Part shown: in pieces, positions 50,666 through 58,459 of the stretch
Position numbering within the stretch: position 1 is the first letter of the stretch
How the letters are laid out: the number at the start of each line of letters is the position of its first letter
Assembly (NCBI GenBank): GCA_965211995.1
Contig: OZ243040.1
Coordinates: 1-64,000, forward strand
DNA from: CAYFZO01 sp965211995
GTDB taxonomy: Bacteria; Pseudomonadota; Gammaproteobacteria; Poriferisulfidales; Oxydemutatoraceae
Direction of reading: 5' to 3'
Length of the DNA stretch: 64,000 nucleotides
Translations under genes and position numbers: made by a program
The notes under the pieces: generated by a model
Databases searched by the model: none
Told to the model about the DNA's origin: nothing
Seen by the model: the letters and a program-made list of their open reading frames with translations, nothing else

Positions 50666-51691
50666 TCAGCGAACCGGCGGGGCGTAGATCAAACCGCCGC
50701 GGGTCCACAGGTCGTTGACGCTGCCGGCCCGGCGCAGTCCGATCGGCGTGTTCTCGCCGACGTTCGCTTCGTAGATCTCGGCGTAGTTTCCGACCTGGCC
50801 AATCACATCGTAGAAACACCGGGCGGGAAGCGATTTGTGAATGTCCGCGCACATCTCGCCCTCGGTTCCGAGCAGGCGCTTGATGCCCGGGTTGTCGCTT
50901 TTCGCCATCTGCTCGACGTTGCCGGAGTTCACCCCCAGTTCCTCGGCGTTCATCATCGAGTACAGCACCCATTTGACCAGGTTGAACCAAACGTCGTCGC
51001 CCTGGCGCACCACGGGGCCGAGTGGTTCTTTCGAGATCGTCTCCGGCAGGATGACTGAGTCGCTCGGGTTTTTCAGTTCGCTGCGAATCGCCGCCAGTTG
51101 CGACTTGTCCGAAGTCAGGACGTCGCAGGCGCCGCCTTCGTAGCCCTCGCGTGTTTGCACCGAGGTGTCGTAGCCTTTCGGCGTGAACTTCATGCCGTTG
51201 GTGCGGAAGTAATCCGCCAGGTTGAGCTCGGTGGTCGTGCCGGCCTGCACGCAAACCCGCGCGCCGTCAAGTTCGCTCGCGCTTTTCACGTTCAGGTTCT
51301 TCTTGACCATGAAGCCCTGGCCGTCTATGAAGTTGTAGTAAGTGAAGTTGATGCCAAGCGCGGAGTCACGGTGCAGCGTGTGCGTCGTGTTGCGGCTCAG
51401 GATGTCCACCTCGCCGTTGGAAAGCGCCGAAAAACGCTCTTTCGCAGTAAGCGGAACAAACTGAGTCTTGTTCGCGTTGCCGAATACCGCGGCCGCGACC
51501 GCGTAGCAGATATCGGCGTCGATTCCGCGCATCCGGCCCTTGTCATCGGGTGCCGAGAATCCCGGCAGGCCGCCATCTACCCCGCACCGCACCGACCCGC
51601 GCGACTTGACGTCCTCAAGCGTGGCTGCGGTGGCGGTCGCTGCAAAAACGAACGCAGCGGCGACCGTTAAAGACAGGTGTTTAAGTTTCAT
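50666..51691 (-). CDS. aapJ: Amino-acid ABC transporter substrate-binding protein AapJ
   Basis: The 341-residue periplasmic protein has a signal peptide (LSLTVAAAFVFAATATAA) and a solute-binding family 3 fold: VRCGVDGGLPGFSAPDDKGR, GIDADICYAVAAAVFG, AKERFSALSNGEVDILSRNT, FTYYNFIDGQGFMV. It would bring general L-amino acids to the AapQM pore. It is the first gene of aapJQMP and is followed by the terminator-like hairpin. Confidence 0.95.
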   Translation of the reverse strand: MKLKHLSLTVAAAFVFAATATAATLEDVKSRGSVRCGVDGGLPGFSAPDDKGRMRGIDADICYAVAAAVFGNANKTQFVPLTAKERFSALSNGEVDILSRNTTHTLHRDSALGINFTYYNFIDGQGFMVKKNLNVKSASELDGARVCVQAGTTTELNLADYFRTNGMKFTPKGYDTSVQTREGYEGGACDVLTSDKSQLAAIRSELKNPSDSVILPETISKEPLGPVVRQGDDVWFNLVKWVLYSMMNAEELGVNSGNVEQMAKSDNPGIKRLLGTEGEMCADIHKSLPARCFYDVIGQVGNYAEIYEANVGENTPIGLRRAGSVNDLWTRGGLIYAPPVR

Positions 51692-52075
51692 TGTCAGTGC
51701 TCCTTTTGGGTTGCGACTCTCTGGTGGAGCCTTTCGTTACCGATTATATACCGTAAGCCCCGGCGCGGTATCCCGAGGGCCGCCACCGGCAAGTGTTTGA
51801 ACGGATTGCAATTCCCGTGCCCGCGCCGACGCGGTCGGCGCACCGGCTAAACACGGCCGGGACACTAAGCCCCCTTGGTACGCAAGCGCAACCGGGAGCG
51901 CAGCCGCAGGCACGGCCGAGGGGCAGGCCGAGGGGTGGAATTGTCCGCCGACCGAAGCAAGACCGTGCAGTTTGTCTTGTTTTGTCCAGGATTTTGCGGT
52001 ACTCTTAACGGCTTATTTTCACGGGCACAACCCCGGAAATGCCCCCGGGCATGACCCCCGAACAGGCTCCCGAGC
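51692..52075. other. Intergenic region between aapJ and rplM
   Basis: This 384-base divergent region has no convincing gene. It contains a GC-rich Pro/Arg-type repetitive stretch (51890-51940, ggccgaggggcaggccgagg) and the rplM promoter candidate at 51977-52005. Short open frames here lack start signals. Confidence 0.6.
51977..52005 (+). promoter_or_regulatory. Candidate sigma-70 promoter for rplM-rpsI
   Basis: TTGTTT (51977-51982) and TACTCT (52000-52005) are separated by 17 bases, giving a start near 52012 and a leader of about 65 bases before rplM. The prediction is by consensus only. Confidence 0.5.
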
Positions 52076-52504
52076 ATGAAAACCTACACCGCCGGAAAAG
52101 AGGACGTTGCGCGCGAATGGTTCGTCGTTGACGCCGACGGCAAGCCGCTGGGCCGGCTTGCGAGCGAGGTGGCGAAGCGTCTGCGCGGCAAGCACAAGCC
52201 TCAATACACGCCGCACGTGGACACCGGCGATCACGTGATCGTCGTCAACGCGGAGAAAGTCGCGGTGACCGGCAACAAACGCGAAAACAAAAGGTACTAC
52301 CGTCACAGCGGTTACGTCGGCAATCTGAAAACGATCTCTTTCAAGAGCATGATCGAGAAGCATCCCGAGCGCGTGATCGAACTGGCGGTGAAGGGGATGC
52401 TGCCGAAGAATCCGCTCGGGCGCGAGATGTTCCGCAAACTGCGGGTCTATGCCGGCACGGCGCACGGGCACGCGGCGCAAAAGCCTCAGCCGCTGGAGTT
52501 TTGA
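52076..52504 (+). CDS. rplM: 50S ribosomal protein L13
   Basis: The 142-residue L13 starts MKTYTAGKEDVAREWFVVDA and contains GRLASEVAKRLRGKHKP, GDHVIVVNAEKVAVTG and GMLPKNPLGREMFRKLRVY. It binds 23S rRNA early in 50S assembly. rpsI follows after three bases, the universal L13-S9 pair. Confidence 0.98.
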   Translation: MKTYTAGKEDVAREWFVVDADGKPLGRLASEVAKRLRGKHKPQYTPHVDTGDHVIVVNAEKVAVTGNKRENKRYYRHSGYVGNLKTISFKSMIEKHPERVIELAVKGMLPKNPLGREMFRKLRVYAGTAHGHAAQKPQPLEF

Positions 52505-52507
52505 CGC

Positions 52508-52906
52508 ATGGCCGCCACCGGACAACATTACTACGGAACGGGACGGCGAAAAAACTCGATCGCGCGCGTGTTCCTGCGTTCGGGCAAGGGCAAGTTCACG
52601 ATCAACAACCGCGAATTGGAAGAGTATTTCAGGCGTGAGAGCCTGTGCATGATCATCCGCCAGCCGCTCGAGGAGACCCAGACGTCCGAACAGTTTGATT
52701 TCAACGTCACCGTTGCGGGCGGCGGTGTCTCCGGGCAGGCCGGTGCGGTGCGCCTCGGCATCGCCCGTGCGTTGCTCAAGTACGACGAGAAGTTGCGCCG
52801 CCCGCTGCGGGAAGGCGGCTTCCTGACCCGCGATGCGCGCATTGTCGAGCGCAAGAAAGTCGGCCTGCACAAGGCCCGCAAAGACACGCAATACTCGAAG
52901 CGGTGA
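52508..52906 (+). CDS. rpsI: 30S ribosomal protein S9
   Basis: The 132-residue S9 begins AATGQHYYGTGRRKNSIARV, contains GGGVSGQAGAVRLGIARAL and LTRDARIVERKKVGLHKARK, and ends in the conserved basic tail QYSKR that reaches the P-site tRNA. It is in the operon with rplM. Confidence 0.98.
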   Translation: MAATGQHYYGTGRRKNSIARVFLRSGKGKFTINNRELEEYFRRESLCMIIRQPLEETQTSEQFDFNVTVAGGGVSGQAGAVRLGIARALLKYDEKLRRPLREGGFLTRDARIVERKKVGLHKARKDTQYSKR

Positions 52907-52965
52907 TCCGGGCGTCGCGCCCGTCCGAGGCTGGCGGCTCCGGCGTTCTCTCCGGCATTATTTTT

Positions 52966-53067
52966 ATGCGGCCCGAACAAGTTTTCCGGTGCCGGCGCCG
53001 GCACCGGATTGACGATTTCAACCGCGGGACTGCCAACGGGCTTTATACCGACGACCATGCAGCCTGA
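52966..53067 (+). pseudogene. Duplicated 5' fragment of the NTF2-like gene
   Basis: A 33-codon frame (MRPEQVFR...RIDDFNRGTANGLYTDDHAA, then TGA) mirrors the start of the following gene (MQPEQIIRRWIDDFNRGTAA). The two copies are offset by 91 bp and overlap by 11 bases. The first copy is truncated where the second begins, so it is a partial tandem duplication, now diverging. Confidence 0.8.
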
Positions 53068-53440
53068 ACAAATTATCCGGCGCTGGATTGACGATTTCAA
53101 CCGCGGCACCGCCGCCGGGCTGTACGCCGACGACGGCGTTTTGCTCGCGACTTTTTTTGCCGATGCGTTGCATACGCGGGCGCCGATCGAAAGTTATTTT
53201 AAAACACTCGCGGAGCGGGGCGATCTGAAAGTCACGCTGGATGAGGACTCGGTGGTCGTGCAGGCGCTCGGCGGCGACTGTTACGCGCTGAGCGGGCGAT
53301 ACGTTTTTCAGGTGGGCGCCGACGCGGTCTCGGTTTATCCGTCGCGGTTCACGTTTGTTGTTGACGTCTCAAAAGAGCGCCCGATCCTGCACCATCATTC
53401 CTCGCGGGCGCCGAGCGGCCTGCCGGACGCCGCCGATTAA
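53057..53440 (+). CDS. NTF2-like/SnoaL-type protein
   Basis: The 127-residue protein begins at ATG 53057 (MQPEQIIRRWIDDFNRGTAA). It fits the SgcJ/EcaC or CaMKII-association type of NTF2-like fold: a first helix, LYADDGVLLATFFADAL and TRAPIESYFKTLAERGDLKV, then beta strands YALSGRYVFQV and SRFTFVVDVSKERPILHHHSS. HHHSS near the end is typical of the SgcJ-like branch. The function is unknown. It follows rpsI but is probably separate. Confidence 0.85.
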   Translation: MQPEQIIRRWIDDFNRGTAAGLYADDGVLLATFFADALHTRAPIESYFKTLAERGDLKVTLDEDSVVVQALGGDCYALSGRYVFQVGADAVSVYPSRFTFVVDVSKERPILHHHSSRAPSGLPDAAD

Positions 53441-53755
53441 CCGCGGCGGCGGTGCTAAAGCCGCAACGTCCCGCCTTAAACGCCTCGACGGAACACCCTG
53501 CCGGAGCCCCTTGTTTGCAGGGGACCTGGCCCCTTGGCGGGGGCTTGCGCGGGTTTGTCGAACTTGTGTCGGCCGGTTGCTGAAGCTTATGATTTTCGCT
53601 TATAAGGGTATTGTTATTTAACGCAAGGAATACCCCCTTTTGTGGTGTTTTTACGACACCTGTTGTAATATGATACAAATTGCCGTGAGGGCGGAATTTT
53701 CAACCGCTCCGGCAGTTAAGGCTACCAAGATTATTTCCAGACGGAGGATGAAGCA
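53441..53755. other. Intergenic region upstream of the porin gene
   Basis: No gene is seen in these 315 bases. It is AT-rich towards its 3' end, with a -10-like TAATAT at 53667-53672 preceded by a weak -35 region. A good ribosome binding site (ACGGAGG) lies ahead of the porin ATG. The long leader between them (about 80 bases) could be a target for small-RNA control, as is common for porins. Confidence 0.5.
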
Positions 53756-54997
53756 ATGCCAAAGCAATCTATTGGGAAACTTGCCGGCGCGGTTTGCGTC
53801 GCAATGTTCGCCACGGCTTTTTCAGTGGCGAATGCAAGTTTGGAGGAGCTCAAAGAGCGCGTCGAAGCGCTTGAGGCCAAGAGCGGGGGGGCGCTGGGCG
53901 GCGTGGAACTTTATGGCCGTTTCCGTCCGTCCATCACTTTCAGATCATTCGACGGCAATGGCGATGACACGACCGATATCCAGGATCACACCTCGCGTCT
54001 CGGCGTGAAAGGCGATTACGACATGGGTGACGGCTGGAAAACGTTTTTCCGCGGCGAGTGGAGAGTCCGATTTGGCGACGAAGCCGAAGGTACCCGTCTC
54101 GGTGATAGTTACACCGGGTACGTCGGCGTCGGCACGCCGCTCGGCGAAGTTGCAATCGGTCAGCAGTGGAACACCTACTACAACATCGTCGCCGAAGTCA
54201 CCGACATCTACCAGCACAACGCCAGCCCGTTCGGCTGGGACCCCAACGGTCCGTTTCGCACGAACAGTTTGGTAACCTACAAAACCCATATCGGCAACCT
54301 GAGCATTCAGGGCGCCGGGCGGTTTACCGGGGGGGATTCGGACGGCCCCCATCGTCACGGGCAGGAATACAACTTGGGCGCGGGCTATCGGTTTGACGCC
54401 TACAACGCCTATCTGGGTGTCGCATTCCGTAATACTCAGGGAAATAACAACTCAGGGTGTCAGGTTGAGTTGGTGGATGCTACTTTTGTAAATAATGGTC
54501 CTCAGGGATCCGTTGTTACTGCGGAGGTAGAGGATGTGTGCCCTGATAACAACACAGTAACATCCCCTAGTAATCAAGATACCGATTGGTGGGCGATTGG
54601 CGGCTCGATCAACCCCACCGACAATCTGTATCTGGCGTTCACGTACCAGGACGGTGAGCGGGATGATGGGGTAGTTATTAATGATCAGACTGCCGCTAAT
54701 GATCTTGCGTTCGATGACGGCGACATCAGTTCGCTTGATATCGTCGCGTCGTACTCGTTCGGTGACGACTACACTTTCATCGTGGGTTATTTTGATTCCG
54801 AGGATGACACCAACGCCGTGCGGGAATTCGACGGCTTCGATGTGTCGCTGACGAAAAACCTGAACTCCAACACGAAAGTCTGGATTGAGTGGCTGTCGTC
54901 GGATCCTGATGACAACGATGTTGATGACAGCGCCGACCAATACTACGCGGACGATGCGTTCCTGATCGGCTTCCGCTACGACTTCAGCACGAAATAA
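53756..54997 (+). CDS. Outer-membrane porin
   Basis: The 413-residue beta-barrel protein has a signal peptide (GAVCVAMFATAFSVANA). A short coiled-coil-like start follows (LEELKERVEALEAK), then alternating amphipathic strands (GVELYGRFRPSITFRSF, SRLGVKGDYDMGDGWKTFF, LGEVAIGQQWNTYYNIVAE). It ends DAFLIGFRYDFSTK, with the C-terminal aromatic-rich strand recognised by the BAM machinery. The external loops are rich in Asp, which suggests cation selectivity. Two cysteines (SGCQVEL and EDVCPDN) probably form a loop disulfide. It is monocistronic, with a strong terminator. Confidence 0.93.
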   Translation: MPKQSIGKLAGAVCVAMFATAFSVANASLEELKERVEALEAKSGGALGGVELYGRFRPSITFRSFDGNGDDTTDIQDHTSRLGVKGDYDMGDGWKTFFRGEWRVRFGDEAEGTRLGDSYTGYVGVGTPLGEVAIGQQWNTYYNIVAEVTDIYQHNASPFGWDPNGPFRTNSLVTYKTHIGNLSIQGAGRFTGGDSDGPHRHGQEYNLGAGYRFDAYNAYLGVAFRNTQGNNNSGCQVELVDATFVNNGPQGSVVTAEVEDVCPDNNTVTSPSNQDTDWWAIGGSINPTDNLYLAFTYQDGERDDGVVINDQTAANDLAFDDGDISSLDIVASYSFGDDYTFIVGYFDSEDDTNAVREFDGFDVSLTKNLNSNTKVWIEWLSSDPDDNDVDDSADQYYADDAFLIGFRYDFSTK

Positions 54998-55044
54998 CCG
55001 CTCTGACAGCCCACCCGGGAGGTGGGCCTAAGAACAGCGAACGG

Positions 55045-55097
55045 TCTCCCGGCTTCTGTGATGCGCAAACCGCAACACAGAAGCCGGGAGATTTTTT
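55045..55097 (+). terminator. Rho-independent terminator after the porin gene
   Basis: A perfect 16-bp stem, tctcccggcttctgtg (55045-55060) with cacagaagccgggaga (55076-55091), is followed by six Ts. Confidence 0.95.
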
Positions 55098-55136
55098 ATG
55101 CGCCCCCGGCAATCGCTTCCCCGTCATTAAACCCCC

Positions 55137-55281
55137 CGGCGTTTGCGATTACCGCGACGCGTGGCGCGTGTGATGAATGAACCGCAGCGCAAAAGCCGGG
55201 GGGCTTCCTTGCGGCCCTCGGCGATACCCCCTCCCGCCATCAAAGACCTCGGCGTTTGCGATTACCGCGACGCGTGGCGCG
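55137..55281 (+). repeat. 32-bp direct repeat at the lipB start
   Basis: The 32 bases at 55137-55168 are repeated exactly at 55250-55281 (cggcgtttgcgattaccgcg then acgcgtggcgcg). The second copy encodes the conserved LipB start GVCDYRDAWRA. The first copy is in another frame, upstream of the chosen start codon. This is a partial tandem duplication with an offset of 113 bp. Confidence 0.9.
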
Positions 55282-55910
55282 CGATGCGCGATGACTCGCT
55301 CGCCCGCACGTCCGACAGTGACGACCAACTTTGGCTGATCGAGCACCCGCCGGTCTATACGCTCGGCAGGAACGCCGACGAGCGGCATATCGCCGACCCC
55401 GCCGGCGTGCCGGTGGTTCGCAGCGACCGTGGCGGTCAGGCGGCGTATCACGGCCCCGGTCAGGCGGTGGTTTACACCCTTGTAGATCTGCGCCGGCGCG
55501 GCCTCGGCGTGCGCCGTTTCGTCGAACTGCTGGAAGCCGCGGTGATCGGCCTGTTGGGCGGTTACGGCGTCGCGGCGGACCGGCGCCCCGGCGCGCCGGG
55601 CGTCTATGTCGGCGGGCGCAAGATTGCGGCGCTCGGCTTGCGCGTCTCACGCGGGCGCTGTTATCACGGGGTCGCGTTGAACGTGAACATGGACTTGCGC
55701 CCTTTCGAGCGGATCGTCGTGTGCGGCATGACCGGCATGGCGGTGACGCAGCTGAGCGACCTGGCCGCCGACGTGGAGACCGCCGGTGCGAAAGCCGCCG
55801 GTGTCAGGGCTGCCGACGCAGGGCTTGAACTGGCGCGGCAGATCGCAGACCGGCTCACGGCACCTCGCCCGCCGCGGAGCGACGCCGGGGACGTTACATC
55901 ACAAATTTGA
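55173..55910 (+). CDS. lipB: Octanoyl-[ACP]:protein N-octanoyltransferase
   Basis: The enzyme moves octanoate from acyl carrier protein to lipoyl domains such as GcvH. From ATG 55173 it has 245 residues. Family homology starts only at IKDLGVCDYRDAWRAM, so the first 30 residues are a non-conserved extension created by the local duplication. Catalytic-site motifs are LIEHPPVYTLGRNAD, VVRSDRGGQAAYHGPGQAV (RGGxxTYHGPGQ, here with A for T), KIAALGLRVSRGRCYHGVAL with the catalytic Lys, and MTGMAVTQLSDL (the family's catalytic Cys is within xxCGM: VVCGMTGM). The C-terminus overlaps the convergent DUF1640-like gene by 17 bases. Confidence 0.93.
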   Translation: MNEPQRKSRGASLRPSAIPPPAIKDLGVCDYRDAWRAMRDDSLARTSDSDDQLWLIEHPPVYTLGRNADERHIADPAGVPVVRSDRGGQAAYHGPGQAVVYTLVDLRRRGLGVRRFVELLEAAVIGLLGGYGVAADRRPGAPGVYVGGRKIAALGLRVSRGRCYHGVALNVNMDLRPFERIVVCGMTGMAVTQLSDLAADVETAGAKAAGVRAADAGLELARQIADRLTAPRPPRSDAGDVTSQI

Positions 55911-56190
55911 TTATCAGCGTCACAACGGTTGCCATAGTCAGGATCGTGCCGAATATCACCGCCGGCACCCACCTCAGGATCTGATTGATGGCTTTATGCA
56001 AATCATCCTTGGTCACGAAGTTGGTAAGGTCGTCCTTGGTCGCCAGATTGGACATAGCCGCAGAAACGGCGGCGTGCACTTGCCACCCGATGACGTCAAT
56101 CAAGGCGTCAACCTGATGTTTTTCGAAGCCGGCGTGTTCCAATCTGCGCATCTGCTTGGCGTATGTTTCGCTGGGCCGCCGATTGTGCAT
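55894..56190 (-). CDS. Short DUF1640-like membrane protein
   Basis: This 98-residue relative of the protein at 291-980 has the same head (AKQMRRLEHAGFEKHQVDAL), only two repeat-like units (LATKDDLTNF and VTKDDLHKA) and a C-terminal membrane helix (VPAVIFGTILTMATVVTLIIKF). It is therefore the short version of the same architecture. It is a convergent tail-to-tail neighbour of lipB. Function is unknown. Confidence 0.78.
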   Translation of the reverse strand: MHNRRPSETYAKQMRRLEHAGFEKHQVDALIDVIGWQVHAAVSAAMSNLATKDDLTNFVTKDDLHKAINQILRWVPAVIFGTILTMATVVTLIIKFVM

Positions 56191-56369
56191 GATTTCCTTC
56201 CTTATGACAAAAGATTAACGAGCAGGCAACGCTAATGCACGACGGGAGGCGGCGGCCGCATGAGATGACCGAACGGTGGCAAATTCCCGACAAACGGCGT
56301 GGAAGGGGGGATTACGGCCGCCGAGCAGCGGATATGGCGGCGCACGAAGACGGCAAGTAAAATACCCGC

Positions 56370-57380
56370 ATGAACGGCTACATCGCACCGTCGCGGCTTG
56401 ACCCCGCCGCCCATCAGCGCGGGGCGCGGAAGATGCTTGCGCGCATCCGCGTGACGGTCGAATCCGGACGGCTTTCAAATCAGGCGCCGTTGCGCAAGCC
56501 GCCGTGGATCCGCGTCAAGATCGAATTGGCACCCAGCGTTCGCAGGGTTAAAAAGATGCTGCGCGAAGCCGGCCTCCACAGCGTCTGCGAAGAGGCGCGC
56601 TGCCCGAACCTCGGCGAATGTTTCGGCAAGGGCACCGCGACTTTCCTGATCATGGGCGACGTGTGCACGCGCCGCTGCGCGTTCTGCGACGTCGCACACG
56701 GGCGCCCCGAAGCGCTCGACCCGCGCGAGCCCGGGCGTCTCGCCGGCGTGATCAAGCGGCTGGGGCTCAACTACGTCGTCGTCACCTCGGTGGATCGCGA
56801 CGATCTGCACGACGGCGGCGCGGCGCACTTCGCCGCGTGCATCCGTGAAATACGCGCGGCCTGCCCGGGTATCCGCGTCGAGGTGCTGGTGCCCGACTTC
56901 CGTGCGCGCATGGACAAGGCGCTCGCGGCGCTGACGCAAACCCCGTGCGACGTGTTCAACCACAATCTGGAGACGGTGCCGCGGCTGTATCCGAACGTGC
57001 GCCCGGGCGCGGATTACGCGTGGTCTTTGTCGCTGTTGCGCGAGCACAAGCGGCGTCTGCCCCGCGTGCCGACAAAATCAGGCCTGATGCTCGGCCTCGG
57101 CGAGACGGCGGACGAAGTAGTTGAGACGATGCGCGACCTGCTGAAGCACCGCGTTGACATGCTGACGATCGGGCAGTATTTGCAGCCCGGGCGCGGGTAT
57201 TTCCCGGTGCAGCGCTACGCCCACCCCGGCGAGTTCGCGCGCTACACCGAGATTGGCGCGGAGTTGGGCTTCAAACACGTCGCGAGCGCGCCGCTGGTGC
57301 GGTCGTCGTATCACGCCGACCGGCAGGCTGAAGAGGCCGGGACGACCGCGGGCGCGGCGGAGCGCCGAATTCAAGCCTGA
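56370..57380 (+). CDS. lipA: Lipoyl synthase
   Basis: The 336-residue radical-SAM enzyme inserts two sulfurs into octanoyl groups. The auxiliary cluster ligands are in CEEARCPNLGECF and the radical-SAM cluster in CTRRCAFCDV. Further blocks are VVVTSVDRDDLHDGGAAHF, FNHNLETVPRLYPNVRPGA, KSGLMLGLGE and LVRSSYHADRQAEEA. The conserved RSSYHAD Ser binds the auxiliary cluster. The last five codons and the TGA stop lie inside the terminal repeat of MITE-like copy C. LipB and LipA together build the cofactor that GcvH (63 kb) carries. Confidence 0.97.
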   Translation: MNGYIAPSRLDPAAHQRGARKMLARIRVTVESGRLSNQAPLRKPPWIRVKIELAPSVRRVKKMLREAGLHSVCEEARCPNLGECFGKGTATFLIMGDVCTRRCAFCDVAHGRPEALDPREPGRLAGVIKRLGLNYVVVTSVDRDDLHDGGAAHFAACIREIRAACPGIRVEVLVPDFRARMDKALAALTQTPCDVFNHNLETVPRLYPNVRPGADYAWSLSLLREHKRRLPRVPTKSGLMLGLGETADEVVETMRDLLKHRVDMLTIGQYLQPGRGYFPVQRYAHPGEFARYTEIGAELGFKHVASAPLVRSSYHADRQAEEAGTTAGAAERRIQA

Positions 57381-57543
57381 AGTACGACGCCGGCCCGTCA
57401 TCCTCCGGTGTCCGCCCGCGTCGTCTTTTGTCTTTCCCCCTCGCCGACCGGGTGCGCCCGGCTAACCCCCCTTGAGGGCAGCGGAGTCATTTTCAGCGGT
57501 CTGTTCTTCTTTCTTACTGTCGTACTGCGGACTGAAAGTTGGC
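57364..57543 (-). mobile_element. MITE-like inverted-repeat element, copy C
   Basis: This 180-bp copy is in the opposite orientation to copies A and B. Its termini start gccgaattcaagcctgaag and end actgaaagttggc as imperfect 25-bp inverted repeats. Both termini carry AGTACGAC/GTCGTACT where A and B carry AGTGCGAC/GTCGCACT, so the arms have changed in a paired way. The left end supplies the final codons and stop of lipA. Confidence 0.75.
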
Positions 57544-57794
57544 GGCATCGGCAAGGGGATTATCGGGAAAAGTTGATAGCGCCGGCCTGCTCAGCCCGTA
57601 ATCTCGTCCGACCGGGGTTTTTCGCTGCGGCCTGCCCGCATGACGAACTGACGCTTTAAGCCTCGTGGCGGCGGTTATTCATGCCGCACCGGCGGCAAGC
57701 CGGGCAATGCGCGGGCGGCTTGCCGGTTTGTCTTTTCGCTGCCCGGCCGTGCTGGCCTCGCCCGCTCCGGCGTCAATTTTCTTGACGCCCCCCG
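57544..57794. other. Non-coding stretch beyond MITE copy C
   Basis: No gene is seen between the element and the convergent lipoprotein gene. The sequence is GC-rich with a short complementary pair (gccggcggc... region 57684-57725, caccggcggcaagccgg with cggcttgccggtttgtc) that could form a hairpin with a weak T-run. It may be a terminator. Confidence 0.45.
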
Positions 57795-58409
57795 TCAGTA
57801 GTCGTCGTAGTCGGAAGGCGGGTGCCGCCGGTGGCGTTTCTTTGAGGCGCGGCGTTTCCGGGGCTTCTTTTTTTCCGCTTTTCCTGACCGTTGAAAATCA
57901 ATCTCGTCCGGGTCGGGGCGCTGTTTCGACGCTTGCTCTCTTCTGATTTTTTTCAGCAGTCCGAAGACGTCTTCGGTCAAATCGTTATTCACGACGTACG
58001 GCGGTTTCGGCCCCTGGGTCAGGATTTCGAAGTAATCCACGCGCCCGCTTCGGGTTTCCGCCCGCAACTTCTTGCGGAACGTGTCCGCCTTAAGCCGCAC
58101 CGTGCTCAGGCGGTCGTAGGCGACCGCGTAGCGCGGCTTGTAACGGTTTATCGGGTCGTCCCAGACCGCGAACACCAGCCCTTTGTCGGCCACCACGAAG
58201 ATGCCGCCGACGGGTTTTTTCTTTTTATACGGAATCCAGTTGCTGCGCAGAAACTCGTGGATCTCGCCGGTCGAAGCGGTCAGCGATTTTTTAACGGTGC
58301 GCTCAAAATGCGCCGAAGTGACCGGGCCGTATTGGGAGGGGAAGCACGCGGCGGTGAGCAACAACAACGGAAAAGCGATCGCGCAAGCGGCTGCTTTTCG
58401 AATAGTCAT
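57795..58409 (-). CDS. Lipoprotein with basic C-terminal tail
   Basis: The 204-residue product has a signal peptide and lipobox LTAAC (Cys22). The middle holds a compact domain (GEIHEFLRSNWIPYKKKKPVGG, ADKGLVFAVWDDP, YFEILTQGPKPPYVVNNDL). The last 35 residues are strongly basic (KAEKKKPRKRRASKKRHRRH) and end in PPSDYDDY. The basic tail might bind lipopolysaccharide or nucleic acid; function is unknown. Confidence 0.8.
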   Translation of the reverse strand: MTIRKAAACAIAFPLLLLTAACFPSQYGPVTSAHFERTVKKSLTASTGEIHEFLRSNWIPYKKKKPVGGIFVVADKGLVFAVWDDPINRYKPRYAVAYDRLSTVRLKADTFRKKLRAETRSGRVDYFEILTQGPKPPYVVNNDLTEDVFGLLKKIRREQASKQRPDPDEIDFQRSGKAEKKKPRKRRASKKRHRRHPPSDYDDY

Positions 58410-58459
58410 CGTTGCTCACAGCGCCTCGTGCGGGTTTCAAACGGACGTCCAATCCCGTT

